From an uncultured Clostridium sp. (lineage in GTDB: Bacteria; Bacillota; Clostridia; Clostridiales; Clostridiaceae): 51,043 bases of DNA. Of the stretch, positions 16,842-26,059 are shown piece after piece (position 1 is the first letter of the stretch; the number at the start of each line of letters is the position of its first letter). The DNA lies in the NCBI GenBank assembly GCA_934746015.1, contig CAKVEW010000023.1, forward strand, positions 1 through 51,043. Reading direction: 5' to 3'. Below the pieces are notes generated by a model. The model made no database searches, was not told where the DNA came from, and saw nothing but the letters and a program-made list of their open reading frames with translations. Made by a program: the position numbers and the translations under genes.

Positions 16842-16882
16842 AAAATCACATATATAGTAAACTATATTTAAGAGGTGATTTT
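16842..16882 (+). promoter_or_regulatory. Inverted repeat covering the acpS ribosome-binding site
   Basis: AAAATCAC (16842-16849) is perfectly complementary to GTGATTTT (16875-16882), which ends at the acpS ATG and includes part of the SD AGAGGTG. A second small hairpin ATATAG/CTATAT lies inside. If transcribed from the upstream gene, the RNA could hide the acpS SD. Chance is possible in such A/T-rich DNA. Confidence 0.35.
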
Positions 16883-17251
16883 ATGGTTATAGGAATAGGA
16901 ACAGATATTATAGAAATAGACAGAATTGAAGCTGCTATTAATAATAATAAGAATTTTATAAAAAAGGTATTTACTGAAAAAGAAATTGAAATGTTTAATA
17001 AGAGGAATATGAGATCAGAGGTAATAGCTGGGAATTTTGCAGCTAAGGAAGCTATAAGTAAGTCTCTAGGAACTGGGATAAGGGGATTTTCATTAATAGA
17101 TATTGAAGTTTTAAGAGATGAGTTTGGAAAACCAGTAGCATATTTAAATAATGTTATAGAAAATATTATTAATAAGAAATATAAATTAAATATATCTATA
17201 TCACATAATAAAACATCTGCAATAGCCTTTGCTATATTGGAGGAATTATAA
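16883..17251 (+). CDS. acpS: Holo-[acyl-carrier-protein] synthase
   Basis: A 122-residue phosphopantetheinyl transferase that loads coenzyme A-derived phosphopantetheine onto acyl-carrier protein for fatty-acid synthesis. GIGTDIIEIDRIE (Mg2+-binding Asp), the FAAKEAISKSLGTG motif and the final SISHNKTSAIAFA strand are diagnostic. Its stop shares one base with the next gene's ATG. acpS next to the NAD(P)HX repair gene is the usual Firmicutes order. Confidence 0.96.
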   Translation: MVIGIGTDIIEIDRIEAAINNNKNFIKKVFTEKEIEMFNKRNMRSEVIAGNFAAKEAISKSLGTGIRGFSLIDIEVLRDEFGKPVAYLNNVIENIINKKYKLNISISHNKTSAIAFAILEEL

Positions 17252-18741
17252 TGGAAGTAATGTCGAGAGAGGGATGCAAAGCATTAGATAAATATACTAT
17301 TGATGAGGTTGGAATACCAAGCCTTGTATTGATGGAGAATGCTGCTAGTGAGATTTTTAATAAAATAGTGAATTTAGATAGTAAATTTATAGTTTTTTGT
17401 GGGAATGGAAATAATGGCGGGGATGGTTTAGCTATTGCAAGAAAGCTAATTTTAGAAGAGAAAGATGTTTGTATTGTTATAGTAAGTAAAAAAGAAAAAT
17501 ATTCAGAGGATTTTCTAATAAATATCAATATCTTAAAGAAGCTTACTAATAACTTTATATATATAAGAAATATAGAAGATATAGATTCTTTAAATGAACT
17601 TTCAAATAATTATAGGGTTGCAATAGATTGTATATTTGGAGTCGGGTTAAATAGGGTTTTAGATGGTTTTTATACAAAAGTAATAAATTATATAAATGAG
17701 AAGTGGAAATGTATAATTAGTGTAGATGTGCCATCTGGTTTAAACTGTGATAGTGGCGAGATAATGGGAGCTTCAATAGTAGCAAATAAGACTTATACTT
17801 TTGAAGTTATAAAAAAGGGATTTATTAAATATAAAGCTTTAAGTTATTTGGGGGAAATCGAATTATTAAAGATAGGAATTCCAGAGTATGTGAAAAAAAT
17901 AAACTCAGAAAAAGTTTATATTTTAAATGAGAGTGATTATGGGAAGTTATTGAGAAAGAGGGAAAAATATGGTCATAAAGGAATGTACGGAAAAGTTGCG
18001 ATTTTAGCTGGTAGTAAGGGGTATACAGGAGCAGCATATATATCAACAGAATCATGCGTAAGGGCAGGTGCTGGATTAACTACTTTGGTTACAACAAAAT
18101 ATGTGCAAGATAAATTAAGTAGTAAGTTAGTTGAAGCAATGACAGCCAATATTGAGTCTATGGAGGACTTAAAGAGCTTATTTAAAAATGTTAATGTTAT
18201 TGCCATAGGACCAGGTATTGATAAGGAAAATAAATATAAAGATATTTTTGCTGATTTAATTAAATATAAGGATAAGAAGTTTGTCATAGATGCTGGAGCA
18301 TTTAATTTAATAAAAAGTAATAGCGAAATAATGATGGGAATAAAAGAAAGAGCTATACTAACACCACATCCAGGAGAAATGGCAAGACTTATAGATAAGA
18401 GTATAGAATATGTTGAAGAAAATAGGGTAGATGTAGCAAAGAAATTTGCAAAAGAAAATAAAGTTGTGGTTTTATTAAAGGGTTATAACACCATAATTAC
18501 TGATGGGGAATGTGTTTACATAAATAGTAGTGGTAATAGTAAGATGGCTTCTGGAGGAATGGGAGATTGTTTAACAGGAATCATTTCAGCTCTTTTAGCT
18601 CAAGGACATACTGCAATAGAATCTGCTTTAATTGGGGCTTATGTCCATGGATTAGCTGGGGAGTTTGCTTCAGAGGGGAAATATTCAACAACAGCATCTG
18701 AAGTTATGGAAAATATATCGAGAGCTATGAATTATATATGA
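17251..18741 (+). CDS. nnr: Bifunctional NAD(P)H-hydrate epimerase / ADP-dependent dehydratase
   Basis: A 496-residue metabolite-repair enzyme. The N-terminal YjeF_N domain (1-210; GNGNNGGDGLAIAR, DVPSGLNCDSG) equilibrates R and S forms of hydrated NAD(P)H. The C-terminal ribokinase-like domain (225-496; KYGHKGMYGKVAILAGS, TPHPGEMARL, SGGMGDCLTG) dehydrates the S form using ADP. The fused form is normal. Its SD TTGGAGG lies inside acpS and the start overlaps the acpS stop, showing tight coupling. Confidence 0.95.
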   Translation: MEVMSREGCKALDKYTIDEVGIPSLVLMENAASEIFNKIVNLDSKFIVFCGNGNNGGDGLAIARKLILEEKDVCIVIVSKKEKYSEDFLININILKKLTNNFIYIRNIEDIDSLNELSNNYRVAIDCIFGVGLNRVLDGFYTKVINYINEKWKCIISVDVPSGLNCDSGEIMGASIVANKTYTFEVIKKGFIKYKALSYLGEIELLKIGIPEYVKKINSEKVYILNESDYGKLLRKREKYGHKGMYGKVAILAGSKGYTGAAYISTESCVRAGAGLTTLVTTKYVQDKLSSKLVEAMTANIESMEDLKSLFKNVNVIAIGPGIDKENKYKDIFADLIKYKDKKFVIDAGAFNLIKSNSEIMMGIKERAILTPHPGEMARLIDKSIEYVEENRVDVAKKFAKENKVVVLLKGYNTIITDGECVYINSSGNSKMASGGMGDCLTGIISALLAQGHTAIESALIGAYVHGLAGEFASEGKYSTTASEVMENISRAMNYI

Positions 18742-18801
18742 ATAAATCTTAATTGAATTTAATATTAGTAGTAATAAGTAACAACATCCAGGGAGGATAT
18801 A

Positions 18802-19413
18802 ATGAAGAAAAAATTATTACTAATACTTTTGGTATTTATACCTGTAATACTAATTACTTTAGTTATTATATTTAGAATGACTGCCGAACCAACAAATGAG
18901 GAAATAATTAAATCGTTAAAGGATATTAAAGCATATACAACAGATGTTGAATTTTTAATTAAAAATTCAAGAGATGAAGAGAGACAAAATGCAATTCAAT
19001 ATTATAAAAAAGATGTTGGTGGCAAAATAGATTTTGGACAAGATAGAACTAAGATTTATAAAGAAAATATGATTCTAGTTAAAGATAATGTGTCAAATAA
19101 GGAATATACTATAGAAAATAGCATGAATGATTTATATTCCATAAGTTTTTTAAATAAGTTATTATCTTATCCTATTAATAATGAGGGGTTACAAGAAGGT
19201 CAAGAAGAGTGGGGAGATACTGAATATATTGTTTTTACAAGTGAATTATTTTTAAAAAATGATAATTTAGATAAAGTTAAAGTTTTTATCGATAAGCAGA
19301 AAAAAGCACCTATAGGAGCAATTGTATACGATAAAAATAATAAAGACAGAGTAAGAATAGTATATAGAAATTTTGAGAAATTAAAAGAATTAGATGAAGA
19401 GTTATTAAAATAA
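18802..19413 (+). CDS. GerS-like membrane-anchored protein (LolA-like fold)
   Basis: A 203-residue protein with one N-terminal helix (about 4-25) and an extracytoplasmic, mostly beta region containing VEFLIKNSR and DLYSISFLNKLLSY. Its place after acpS/nnr and before mazEF, plus the LolA-like pattern, point to the GerS/GerS-like group, one member of which is needed for C. difficile spore germination. Unlike GerS it has no lipobox Cys after the hydrophobic stretch, so it should remain as a membrane-anchored protein. GGGAGGA precedes ATG. Role in sporulation is inferred by locus. Confidence 0.68.
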   Translation: MKKKLLLILLVFIPVILITLVIIFRMTAEPTNEEIIKSLKDIKAYTTDVEFLIKNSRDEERQNAIQYYKKDVGGKIDFGQDRTKIYKENMILVKDNVSNKEYTIENSMNDLYSISFLNKLLSYPINNEGLQEGQEEWGDTEYIVFTSELFLKNDNLDKVKVFIDKQKKAPIGAIVYDKNNKDRVRIVYRNFEKLKELDEELLK

Positions 19414-19583
19414 AAAATAAATGAATACCAGTTCAATATTTAAAAATTATATAATTACAATTTGAGAAATTGGATGAAATAGAGTACATATGGTGAAATT
19501 AGTTTTAGAAACTAATAAAATTAAATTTGATTTATAAGGATATAAAAAAAATTTAAAAAATATTAAAAAAATAAACATAATTT

Positions 19584-19613
19584 TTGACAAAAGGACATAA
19601 TTTGCAATATAAT
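19584..19613 (+). promoter_or_regulatory. Promoter of mazEF
   Basis: TTGACA (19584-19589), 18 bp, TATAAT (19608-19613), a near-perfect sigma-A site 40 bp before the antitoxin ATG. Confidence 0.82.
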
Positions 19614-19652
19614 TTATTTATACATAGATCCTTTACTACCTGGAGGCAAATT

Positions 19653-19895
19653 ATGTCTAAAAAAATTAATAATCTAAAATTTTTAAAAAATGTAGTTAAA
19701 ATTAAAAAAAATAGTCAATTTATTGGGGATTCCCTAATAGAATATAATAAAGATCAATTAAATATGGATGTTTTTGAAATTATGAGAGAAGGTTATCAAG
19801 AAATGGCAATGATTAATTTAGAACTTGCAGAGCTTTCTTTCCAATGCGAAAACGAAGTTATTGATGAATATGAGAACTGGCTTTGCGGAGTGTGA
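19653..19895 (+). CDS. mazE: MazE/EndoAI-type antitoxin
   Basis: An 80-residue partner of the downstream MazF. The C-terminal half, [20 protein letters not shown] (approximately) then [11 protein letters not shown], matches the Bacillus EndoAI tail that wraps the toxin. The N-terminal ribbon-helix-helix part is diverged. I take ATG 19653, preceded by TGGAGGC; the open frame upstream to 19584 would overlap the promoter. mazF starts 8 bp after its stop. Confidence 0.82.
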   Translation: MSKKINNLKFLKNVVKIKKNSQFIGDSLIEYNKDQLNMDVFEIMREGYQEMAMINLELAELSFQCENEVIDEYENWLCGV

Positions 19896-19903
19896 TATTT
19901 CTA

Positions 19904-20257
19904 ATGACGACTATGGTAGTAAAAAGAGGGGATATTTTTTATGCAGATTTAAGCCCTGTAATTGGATCAGAGCAAGGTGGAATCAGACCTGTAATAATAA
20001 TTCAAAATGATATAGGTAATAAGTATAGTCCAACAGTTATTGTTGCAGCTATAACATCACAGATTAATAAAGCTAAGTTACCAACTCATGTTGAAATTTC
20101 TTCAGAAGAATATGGACTAAATAGAGATTCTGTTGTTTTGTTAGAACAGTTAAGAACTTTAGATAAGAAAAGGTTGAAAGAAAAGATAGGTCATATGACT
20201 GATTCTGATATGAGAAAGGTAAATAAAGCCCTGTTAATTAGTTTGAATTTGGCATAA
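19904..20257 (+). CDS. mazF: MazF/EndoA mRNA interferase
   Basis: A 117-residue PemK/MazF-fold endoribonuclease. [49 protein letters not shown] and LEQLRTLDK are almost those of Bacillus EndoA, which cuts at U^ACAU; specificity here is inferred. Start ATG 19904 follows GCGGAG; ATG 19913 (MVVKRGD) is the alternative and matches homologue length better. It forms an operon with mazE and ends in a terminator. Confidence 0.93.
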   Translation: MTTMVVKRGDIFYADLSPVIGSEQGGIRPVIIIQNDIGNKYSPTVIVAAITSQINKAKLPTHVEISSEEYGLNRDSVVLLEQLRTLDKKRLKEKIGHMTDSDMRKVNKALLISLNLA

Positions 20258-20308
20258 ATATTATTCAAAAAAAGGTTTTGTTTAGGTAATTAAATATATT
20301 AAATACTT

Positions 20309-20332
20309 AGAAACCCAAATGGGTTTCTTTTA
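20309..20332 (+). terminator. Terminator after mazF
   Basis: AGAAACCC / GGGTTTCT with AAAT loop, followed by TTTTATT. Confidence 0.85.
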
Positions 20333-20519
20333 TTATGTATTTTTTTATAGAAAACTATATAAAAAAACTAAAGTGATATACTATTTATTATAAAACATAT
20401 GCTAATTTCTTATAAAAAGAAAGATATAGTATATACAAAATAATATTTGTATGATAAAATAATTTCGTCAAATATAGCACAATATATTTACAGGAAATAA
20501 AATCTTAGGAGGAAAATAG

Positions 20520-21344
20520 ATGATTAAAAACGTTGAGGAATTAAAATCATTAGCAAAAATAGTTCGTAAGGATATAATTTCTATGTTAACTGAATCTCGT
20601 TCAGGACATCCAGGTGGCTCATTATCAGCAGCAGATATATTAACTACATTATATTTTGGAGAAATGAACATAGATCCTAAAGATCCTAAAGATGAAAATA
20701 GAGATAGATTTGTACTATCAAAAGGTCATGCTGCCCCTGTATTATATAGTGTGTTAGCTAGAAGAGGATATTTTCCAGTTGAAGAACTAAGTACATTAAG
20801 AAAGATTAACTCTAGGTTACAAGGTCATCCAAGTATGAAGTGTTTACCAGGAGTTGATATGTCAACAGGTTCTTTAGGCCAAGGGATTTCAGTATCTGTT
20901 GGAATGGCTTTAGCTGGTAAAATTGATAAAAAGGATTATAGAGTATATACTCTTTTAGGTGATGGGGAATTAGAAGAAGGTCAAGTTTGGGAAGCTGCAA
21001 TGTCAGCAGCTCATTATAAATTAGATAATTTAACTGCTTTTGTGGATTTCAATGGGTTACAAATAGATGGAGATATAACAAAAGTAATGAATCCATCACC
21101 AATTGATAAGAAATTTGAAGCTTTTGGATGGAATGTTCTAGTGATAGATGGCCATGATATAGAAGCAATTCAAGATGCAATAGAAAAAGGAAAAAAAGTT
21201 AAGGGCAGACCAACAGTAATAGTTTGTAAGACTGTAAAAGGTAAGGGTGTTTCATTCATGGAAAATCAAGCAGGATGGCATGGAACAGCACCAAGCAAGG
21301 AGCAGTGCGAACAAGCATTAATAGAAATTGGAGGTAGCAACTAA
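20520..21344 (+). CDS. Transketolase, N-terminal subunit
   Basis: A 274-residue half-transketolase holding the thiamine-diphosphate diphosphate-binding part: LSKGHAAPVLYSVLA, the GDGELEEGQVWEA to NGLQIDG Mg/ThDP motif and KGKGVSFME. With the downstream half it moves two-carbon units between sugars in the non-oxidative pentose phosphate pathway. The split form is common in clostridia and archaea. TAGGAGGA precedes the ATG, and the stop overlaps the next start by one base. Confidence 0.93.
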   Translation: MIKNVEELKSLAKIVRKDIISMLTESRSGHPGGSLSAADILTTLYFGEMNIDPKDPKDENRDRFVLSKGHAAPVLYSVLARRGYFPVEELSTLRKINSRLQGHPSMKCLPGVDMSTGSLGQGISVSVGMALAGKIDKKDYRVYTLLGDGELEEGQVWEAAMSAAHYKLDNLTAFVDFNGLQIDGDITKVMNPSPIDKKFEAFGWNVLVIDGHDIEAIQDAIEKGKKVKGRPTVIVCKTVKGKGVSFMENQAGWHGTAPSKEQCEQALIEIGGSN

Positions 21345-22288
21345 TGAGTAATAAGATTGCAACAAGAGAAGCTTATGGAAGAGCATTAGCTGAATTAGCT
21401 AATGTAAATGAAAATATTGTGGTTTTAGATGCTGATCTTTCAAAATCTACAAAGACTGCAGATTTTAAAGCGGTTTGCGAAGAAAGATTCTTCAATATGG
21501 GTATAGCTGAAGGAAATATGATGGGAGTTGCTGCGGGTTTATCAACTTGTGGAAAAATTCCTTATGTAAGTACTTTTGCTATGTTTGCAGCTGGAAGAGC
21601 ATTTGAACAAATAAGAAATTCAATATGTTATCCAAAACTAAATGTGAAAATATGTGCAACTCATGCAGGATTAACTGTTGGAGAAGATGGAGCCTCTCAC
21701 CAAGCAATAGAGGATTTATCATTAATGAGAAGTATTCCTAATATGACAGTAATATGCCCAGCAGATGCAGTAGAAACTGCTGCTGCAATTAAAGCTATTT
21801 CAGAATATGATGGTCCTTGCTATGTTAGATTAGGGAGAGCAGCAGTAAATATAATAAATGATGAAAGCACTTATGAATTTAAAATTGGTAAGGGAGTTGC
21901 TTTATCAGAAGGAAATGATGTTACTATAGTTGCTACTGGAATTATGGTGGATGTTGCATTAGAAGCTAAAGAAGAACTAAAGAAAGATGGAATCAATGCA
22001 AGAGTTATTAATATACATACATTAAAACCAATAGATAAAGAAATTTTAATTAAAGCAGCTAAAGAGACTGGTGCTATTGTAACAGTTGAAGAACATAATG
22101 TAATTGGAGGCTTAGGTTCAGCAGTTTCAGAAGTTTTATCAGAAGAAATTCCAGTTCCAGTATTAAAGGTTGGAGTTCAAGATACTTTTGGAGAAAGTGG
22201 ATTGCCAGATCAATTATTAAAAGCATATGGATTAACAACTAATAATGTTATTGAAAAAGTAAAAAAAGCAATTACATTAAAAAAATAA
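21344..22288 (+). CDS. Transketolase, C-terminal subunit
   Basis: A 314-residue partner carrying the pyrimidine-binding domain (RFFNMGIAEGNMMGVAAGLS, with the catalytic Glu, and the FAMFAAGRAFEQIR helix) and the C-terminal domain (VTVEEHNVIGGLGSAVSE). It overlaps the N-terminal subunit gene by one base, which favours equal synthesis of the two chains. Confidence 0.93.
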   Translation: MSNKIATREAYGRALAELANVNENIVVLDADLSKSTKTADFKAVCEERFFNMGIAEGNMMGVAAGLSTCGKIPYVSTFAMFAAGRAFEQIRNSICYPKLNVKICATHAGLTVGEDGASHQAIEDLSLMRSIPNMTVICPADAVETAAAIKAISEYDGPCYVRLGRAAVNIINDESTYEFKIGKGVALSEGNDVTIVATGIMVDVALEAKEELKKDGINARVINIHTLKPIDKEILIKAAKETGAIVTVEEHNVIGGLGSAVSEVLSEEIPVPVLKVGVQDTFGESGLPDQLLKAYGLTTNNVIEKVKKAITLKK

Positions 22289-22343
22289 TAAGTTTACTAT
22301 AATAATTTAAATAAATTACTAAAAAATAGCTATATTTACCATT

Positions 22344-22372
22344 AAGCTGTAGAAATATCTACAGCTTTTTAT
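22344..22372 (+). terminator. Terminator after the transketolase genes
   Basis: AAGCTGTAGA / TCTACAGCTT with loop AATA, then T-rich sequence. Confidence 0.9.
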
Positions 22373-22514
22373 TTTTCAATTACTTTTAATATAAAAACAT
22401 AATATAATATTTACATAGAACTATTAAGATTATGGAATAAATTCAAATTATATCTGGATAGAAAGATATATAATGTGGGAAAATAATAAAAATTATTTGG
22501 TAAAGGAGATTTAT

Positions 22515-23360
22515 ATGAGGGAAAGTTTAAAGGAATATATATTAATATTTATAGGAGTATTCTTGGTAGCAGTATCATTAGAATATTTTTTCATACCTAA
22601 TAATATAGCAGCAGGGGGACTAACTGGTTTAGCTATAGTAATTAATCATTATATTCCATCTATTTCAACAGGACCATTGGTATTTATAATGGATTTATTT
22701 TTATTTGTAATTGGGTTTATTTTTCTTGGAAAAAATTTTGGAGTTAAGACAATAGTATCAAGTTTTAGTTTAGCTGGAATGATGACTATTATTGAAACCT
22801 TTTTTTCACCAATAGCATTAACAAATGACTTGATGTTGGCATCTATATTTGGTACTTTTATTACAGCAATAGGAATGGCTATAGTATTTAATGCAAATGC
22901 GTCAACAGGTGGAACAGATACCATAGCAAAAATTATGAATAAATTTTTCCATATTGATATAGGAAAGTCTTTATTAGCTGTTGATTTTATAGTAACCTTA
23001 TTAGGAGCAGTTACTTTTGGTATAAATATAGGTTTATATGGATTACTTTCAGTCATTATTAATGGAATTGCTATTGATAAGGTTATAGAAGGATTTCATG
23101 TTTGTAAGGAAGTAACAGTTATAAGTACAAAAAGCGATGAAATTGGTAAGTTTATAATGGATGAATTAGAGAGAGGATGCACATTTTTAAAAGGTGTTGG
23201 AGGGTTTTCAGGAAATGATACTTATATATTATATGCAGTTTTAGGAAGAAATGAATTTATAAAGCTTAAACAGTATATAAGTAAAGTTGATCCAAAAGCC
23301 TTTATAACAGTTGGAGAAGTGCATGAAGTTATGGGAGAAGGATTTAAAAATATACAATAA
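22515..23360 (+). CDS. YitT-family membrane protein, first copy
   Basis: A 281-residue protein with five to six membrane helices (DUF161/YitT, about 1-200; signature YFFIPNNIAAGGLTGLA and NASTGGTDTIAKI) and a soluble C-terminal DUF2179 domain (215-281). Transport activity has been proposed for the family, with substrate unknown. I chose ATG 22515, which has AAAGGAGA at 22502-22509; the frame opens earlier at 22473 but with no SD. Confidence 0.85.
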   Translation: MRESLKEYILIFIGVFLVAVSLEYFFIPNNIAAGGLTGLAIVINHYIPSISTGPLVFIMDLFLFVIGFIFLGKNFGVKTIVSSFSLAGMMTIIETFFSPIALTNDLMLASIFGTFITAIGMAIVFNANASTGGTDTIAKIMNKFFHIDIGKSLLAVDFIVTLLGAVTFGINIGLYGLLSVIINGIAIDKVIEGFHVCKEVTVISTKSDEIGKFIMDELERGCTFLKGVGGFSGNDTYILYAVLGRNEFIKLKQYISKVDPKAFITVGEVHEVMGEGFKNIQ

Positions 23361-23402
23361 CCTTTTAATTGTAATATTTATTAGAAGGAGAATAGAAGAT
23401 AT

Positions 23403-24239
23403 ATGAAAAAATTAAGAGAATATTTTTTAGCTACTGTAGGAGTAGCAATAGTTGCATTTGGGTTAGAATATTTTTTCTTTCCGCTAGATATAGCAGCAGG
23501 TGGAGTTTCAGGGTTAGCTTTAGCAATTAATCAATTAATCAATATTAATCCAAGTATATTAGTTTTTATATTTAATATTATATTATTTGCTCTTGCTTTT
23601 TTAGTAATAGGAAGTTCTTTCGGAGCAAAAAGTATTTATACTACAGTAATGTTATCAGTAATAATGTGGATTTTCGAAAGCTTTTTAAATCCAAGGGCTA
23701 TAACTGATAACTTAGTATTAGCTTGTGTATTTGGTTCAGCGGTATTAGCTTTTGGTACTGCAATAACTTTTTACCAAGACGCATCAACTGGTGGAACTAG
23801 TATAGTTGCAAAGATTATTAATAAATATTTCCATTTACCAATAGGGCAAGGATTATTATTAGCAGATTGTACTGTAACTTTATTAGCTATTTATTCTTTT
23901 GGTGTTGAAAAGGGCCTTTTTGGTCTTTTAAGTGCTATATTAATAGGAATTTTAGTAGATAAATTTATTGCAGGTATAAATCCTGTTAAACAAGTATTTA
24001 TAATCACAAATAAGGAAAAGTTAGTTGTAGATTTTATAAATAATGATATAAATAGAGGATGTACAGTATTATCCGGAAAAGGTGGATACTCAAAGGAAAA
24101 CATGACTGTAGTTTATACTGTTTTGAGTTCTAAGCAATTTATAACATTAAAACAATTTATAAAATTAAATAATCCAGAGGCATTTTTAACTGTAAGTGAA
24201 TCTACAGAAGCATTAGGAGAAGGATTTAAAGATTATTAA
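23403..24239 (+). CDS. YitT-family membrane protein, second copy
   Basis: A 278-residue paralogue of the preceding gene with the same layout: YFFFPLDIAAGGVSGLA, DASTGGTSIVAKI, and a C-terminal DUF2179 domain with NRGCTVLSGKGGYS. Adjacent paralogues with 42 bp between them suggest tandem duplication and perhaps a hetero-oligomer. AGAAGGAGA precedes ATG. No terminator is seen between the copies. Confidence 0.85.
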   Translation: MKKLREYFLATVGVAIVAFGLEYFFFPLDIAAGGVSGLALAINQLININPSILVFIFNIILFALAFLVIGSSFGAKSIYTTVMLSVIMWIFESFLNPRAITDNLVLACVFGSAVLAFGTAITFYQDASTGGTSIVAKIINKYFHLPIGQGLLLADCTVTLLAIYSFGVEKGLFGLLSAILIGILVDKFIAGINPVKQVFIITNKEKLVVDFINNDINRGCTVLSGKGGYSKENMTVVYTVLSSKQFITLKQFIKLNNPEAFLTVSESTEALGEGFKDY

Positions 24240-24308
24240 GAATTAATGAAAATTTAATGGAAATAGGGCAGAATGTAGATTTTATTAAGTGTAAAAGTAT
24301 AAAAAAAG

Positions 24309-24337
24309 TTTTTACTTAAGCTTTGTTATGCTATAAT
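24309..24337 (+). promoter_or_regulatory. Likely promoter of ftsEX
   Basis: A TTTTTA -35-like box (24309-24314), 17 bp, then TATAAT (24332-24337). The -10 is perfect and the -35 weak. Confidence 0.5.
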
Positions 24338-24384
24338 AACGCTATAGGTTTTAAAATACGCTTATGTGCGAGGTGTTAGAGAAA

Positions 24385-25071
24385 ATGATAGAATTTAAAA
24401 ATGTATCTAAGCTATATGATAATAATGTTAAGGCTTTAGCAGATGTAAATATAGGTATAGAATCAGGAGAATTTGTATTTTTAGTTGGACCCTCAGGAGC
24501 AGGGAAATCAACTTTCATAAAGATGTTAATAAAGGAAGTAGAACCTACTGTTGGAGAAATAATAGTGGCTGGTAAGAAACTTTCTGGTATTTCTAGAAGG
24601 CAAACACCATATTACAGAAGAAAGATAGGGATGGTTTATCAAGATTTCAGATTGATTCCAACATTAAATGTATATGAAAATGTTGCTTTTGCTATGAGAG
24701 TAGTTGAAGCTTCTCAAAAGGATATAAGAAAAAGAGTACCAATGGTGCTTTCTTTAGTAGGCCTTTCTCATAAATATAAAATGTTCCCAAATGAACTATC
24801 TGGTGGTGAGCAACAAAGGGTTGCATTAGCAAGAGCTATAGTTAATAACCCATCAGTTTTAATTTGTGATGAGCCGACAGGTAATCTTGATCCAGAAACT
24901 TCAAAGGAAATAATGGAACTTTTAGAGGATATTAATAGAGCTGGAACTACAATTTTAATGGCTACACATGCTAAGGAAATAGTAGATAGCATGAAGAAAA
25001 GAGTTATTGCTATAGAAAAAGGATGTGTTGTAAGAGATACAGCAAGGGGGATGTACGAAGATGAAGTTTAA
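24385..25071 (+). CDS. ftsE: Cell-division ABC ATPase FtsE
   Basis: A 228-residue ABC ATPase. Walker A GPSGAGKST, the Q loop YQDFRLIPTLNVYENVAF, signature LSGGEQQRVALARA and Walker B VLICDEPTGNLD are complete. FtsE drives FtsX, which activates periplasmic or cell-surface peptidoglycan hydrolases. ATG 24385 is preferred: GCGAGGTG (24368-24375) is its SD and lies within the longer frame. It overlaps ftsX by 11 bp. Confidence 0.96.
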   Translation: MIEFKNVSKLYDNNVKALADVNIGIESGEFVFLVGPSGAGKSTFIKMLIKEVEPTVGEIIVAGKKLSGISRRQTPYYRRKIGMVYQDFRLIPTLNVYENVAFAMRVVEASQKDIRKRVPMVLSLVGLSHKYKMFPNELSGGEQQRVALARAIVNNPSVLICDEPTGNLDPETSKEIMELLEDINRAGTTILMATHAKEIVDSMKKRVIAIEKGCVVRDTARGMYEDEV

Positions 25072-25951
25072 TACGTTAAAGTACTTTTTTATAGATGCTT
25101 TTAAGAGCCTTAAGAGAAATAGAACACTAAGTATAGCAGCTATGATTACTGTACTAATTACATTCTTTATATTTGGTACTTTCATATTACTTGGTTTAAA
25201 TTTCAATAAGGCAATAGATGATGTTGCATCAAAGCTTGAAATTAAGGTTTATCTAGATAATGATATTAAGTTGATAGATCAAAGAGAAATAGAAATGAAG
25301 CTTAATGAATTAGATGGGGTTAAGGAAGTTATATACGAATCAAAGGAAGAAGCTTTTGTTAATTTAAAGGATATGCTAAAAGATAATCAAGGCTTATTAG
25401 AAGGATATGATTTAAAAGACAACCCACTTCCAAGTTCATTTATAGTAAAATTACAGAGCCCAGAAGATGCTACACATATTACTGAAGCTGTAAAAGGCAT
25501 GACTGGAGTAGAGGATATATCAAATCAACAGGATATGATTGATACAATAAGTTCATTTGTTGGTGGAGTTAGAATTGCTGGATTAATATTATTTGTTGTA
25601 TTTATAGGAGTATCTATATTCTTAATTACTAATACAACTAAAATAACAGTATACTCTAGAAGAAGAGAAGTAGGAATAATGAAGTACGTAGGAGCTACTG
25701 ATTGGTTTATAAGATGGCCATTTATAATTGAAGGTATGATAATAGGTATAGTTGGATCCCTACTTGCAAGTATATTATTATATGCATTATATAAGTGGAT
25801 ATTTGGATACATAGTATCAAATATGTTCTTAGTTTCTTTAGTTTCACCAAGTTTTGTTTTAGGAACTTTAACTTGGATATTCTTATTAGGTGGAGCAGTA
25901 ATAGGTGCTTTAGGAAGTATAGTAGCATTAAGAAAATTCTTAGATGTATAA
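25061..25951 (+). CDS. ftsX: Cell-division permease FtsX
   Basis: A 296-residue permease: a cytosolic start, helix 1 (about 22-44), an extracellular domain (about 50-165) of the type that binds coiled-coil hydrolases such as PcsB or CwlO, and three more helices. ITNTTKITVYSRRREVGIMKYVGAT is the ABC-coupling loop typical of FtsX. The NlpC/P60 protein of this window has exactly the coiled-coil architecture FtsX partners have (inference). Confidence 0.95.
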   Translation: MKFNTLKYFFIDAFKSLKRNRTLSIAAMITVLITFFIFGTFILLGLNFNKAIDDVASKLEIKVYLDNDIKLIDQREIEMKLNELDGVKEVIYESKEEAFVNLKDMLKDNQGLLEGYDLKDNPLPSSFIVKLQSPEDATHITEAVKGMTGVEDISNQQDMIDTISSFVGGVRIAGLILFVVFIGVSIFLITNTTKITVYSRRREVGIMKYVGATDWFIRWPFIIEGMIIGIVGSLLASILLYALYKWIFGYIVSNMFLVSLVSPSFVLGTLTWIFLLGGAVIGALGSIVALRKFLDV

Positions 25952-25981
25952 ATAGATTAATAAAAAGAAAGAATAAATAAT

Positions 25982-26020
25982 ATAATTTAAGTGGAGTTTA
26001 TCTCCACTTAAATTATATTT
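25982..26020 (+). terminator. Terminator after ftsX
   Basis: A perfect 15-bp stem (25982-25996 with 26002-26016), loop TTTAT, then TTTA. Weak T-run, so read-through to ctpB is possible. Confidence 0.75.
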
Positions 26021-26059
26021 AAAGAGTATTTATAGTTTTATGAAAGGAAGTATTAGAAT

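Noticed and set aside
19498..19516. 8-bp hairpin ATTAGTTT/AAACTAAT after the GerS-like gene
   Set aside because: There is no T-run and the stem is A/T-rich; too weak to call a terminator.
19825..20010. 61-codon frame spanning the mazE/mazF junction
   Set aside because: It overlaps both toxin-antitoxin genes in another frame and has no motif.
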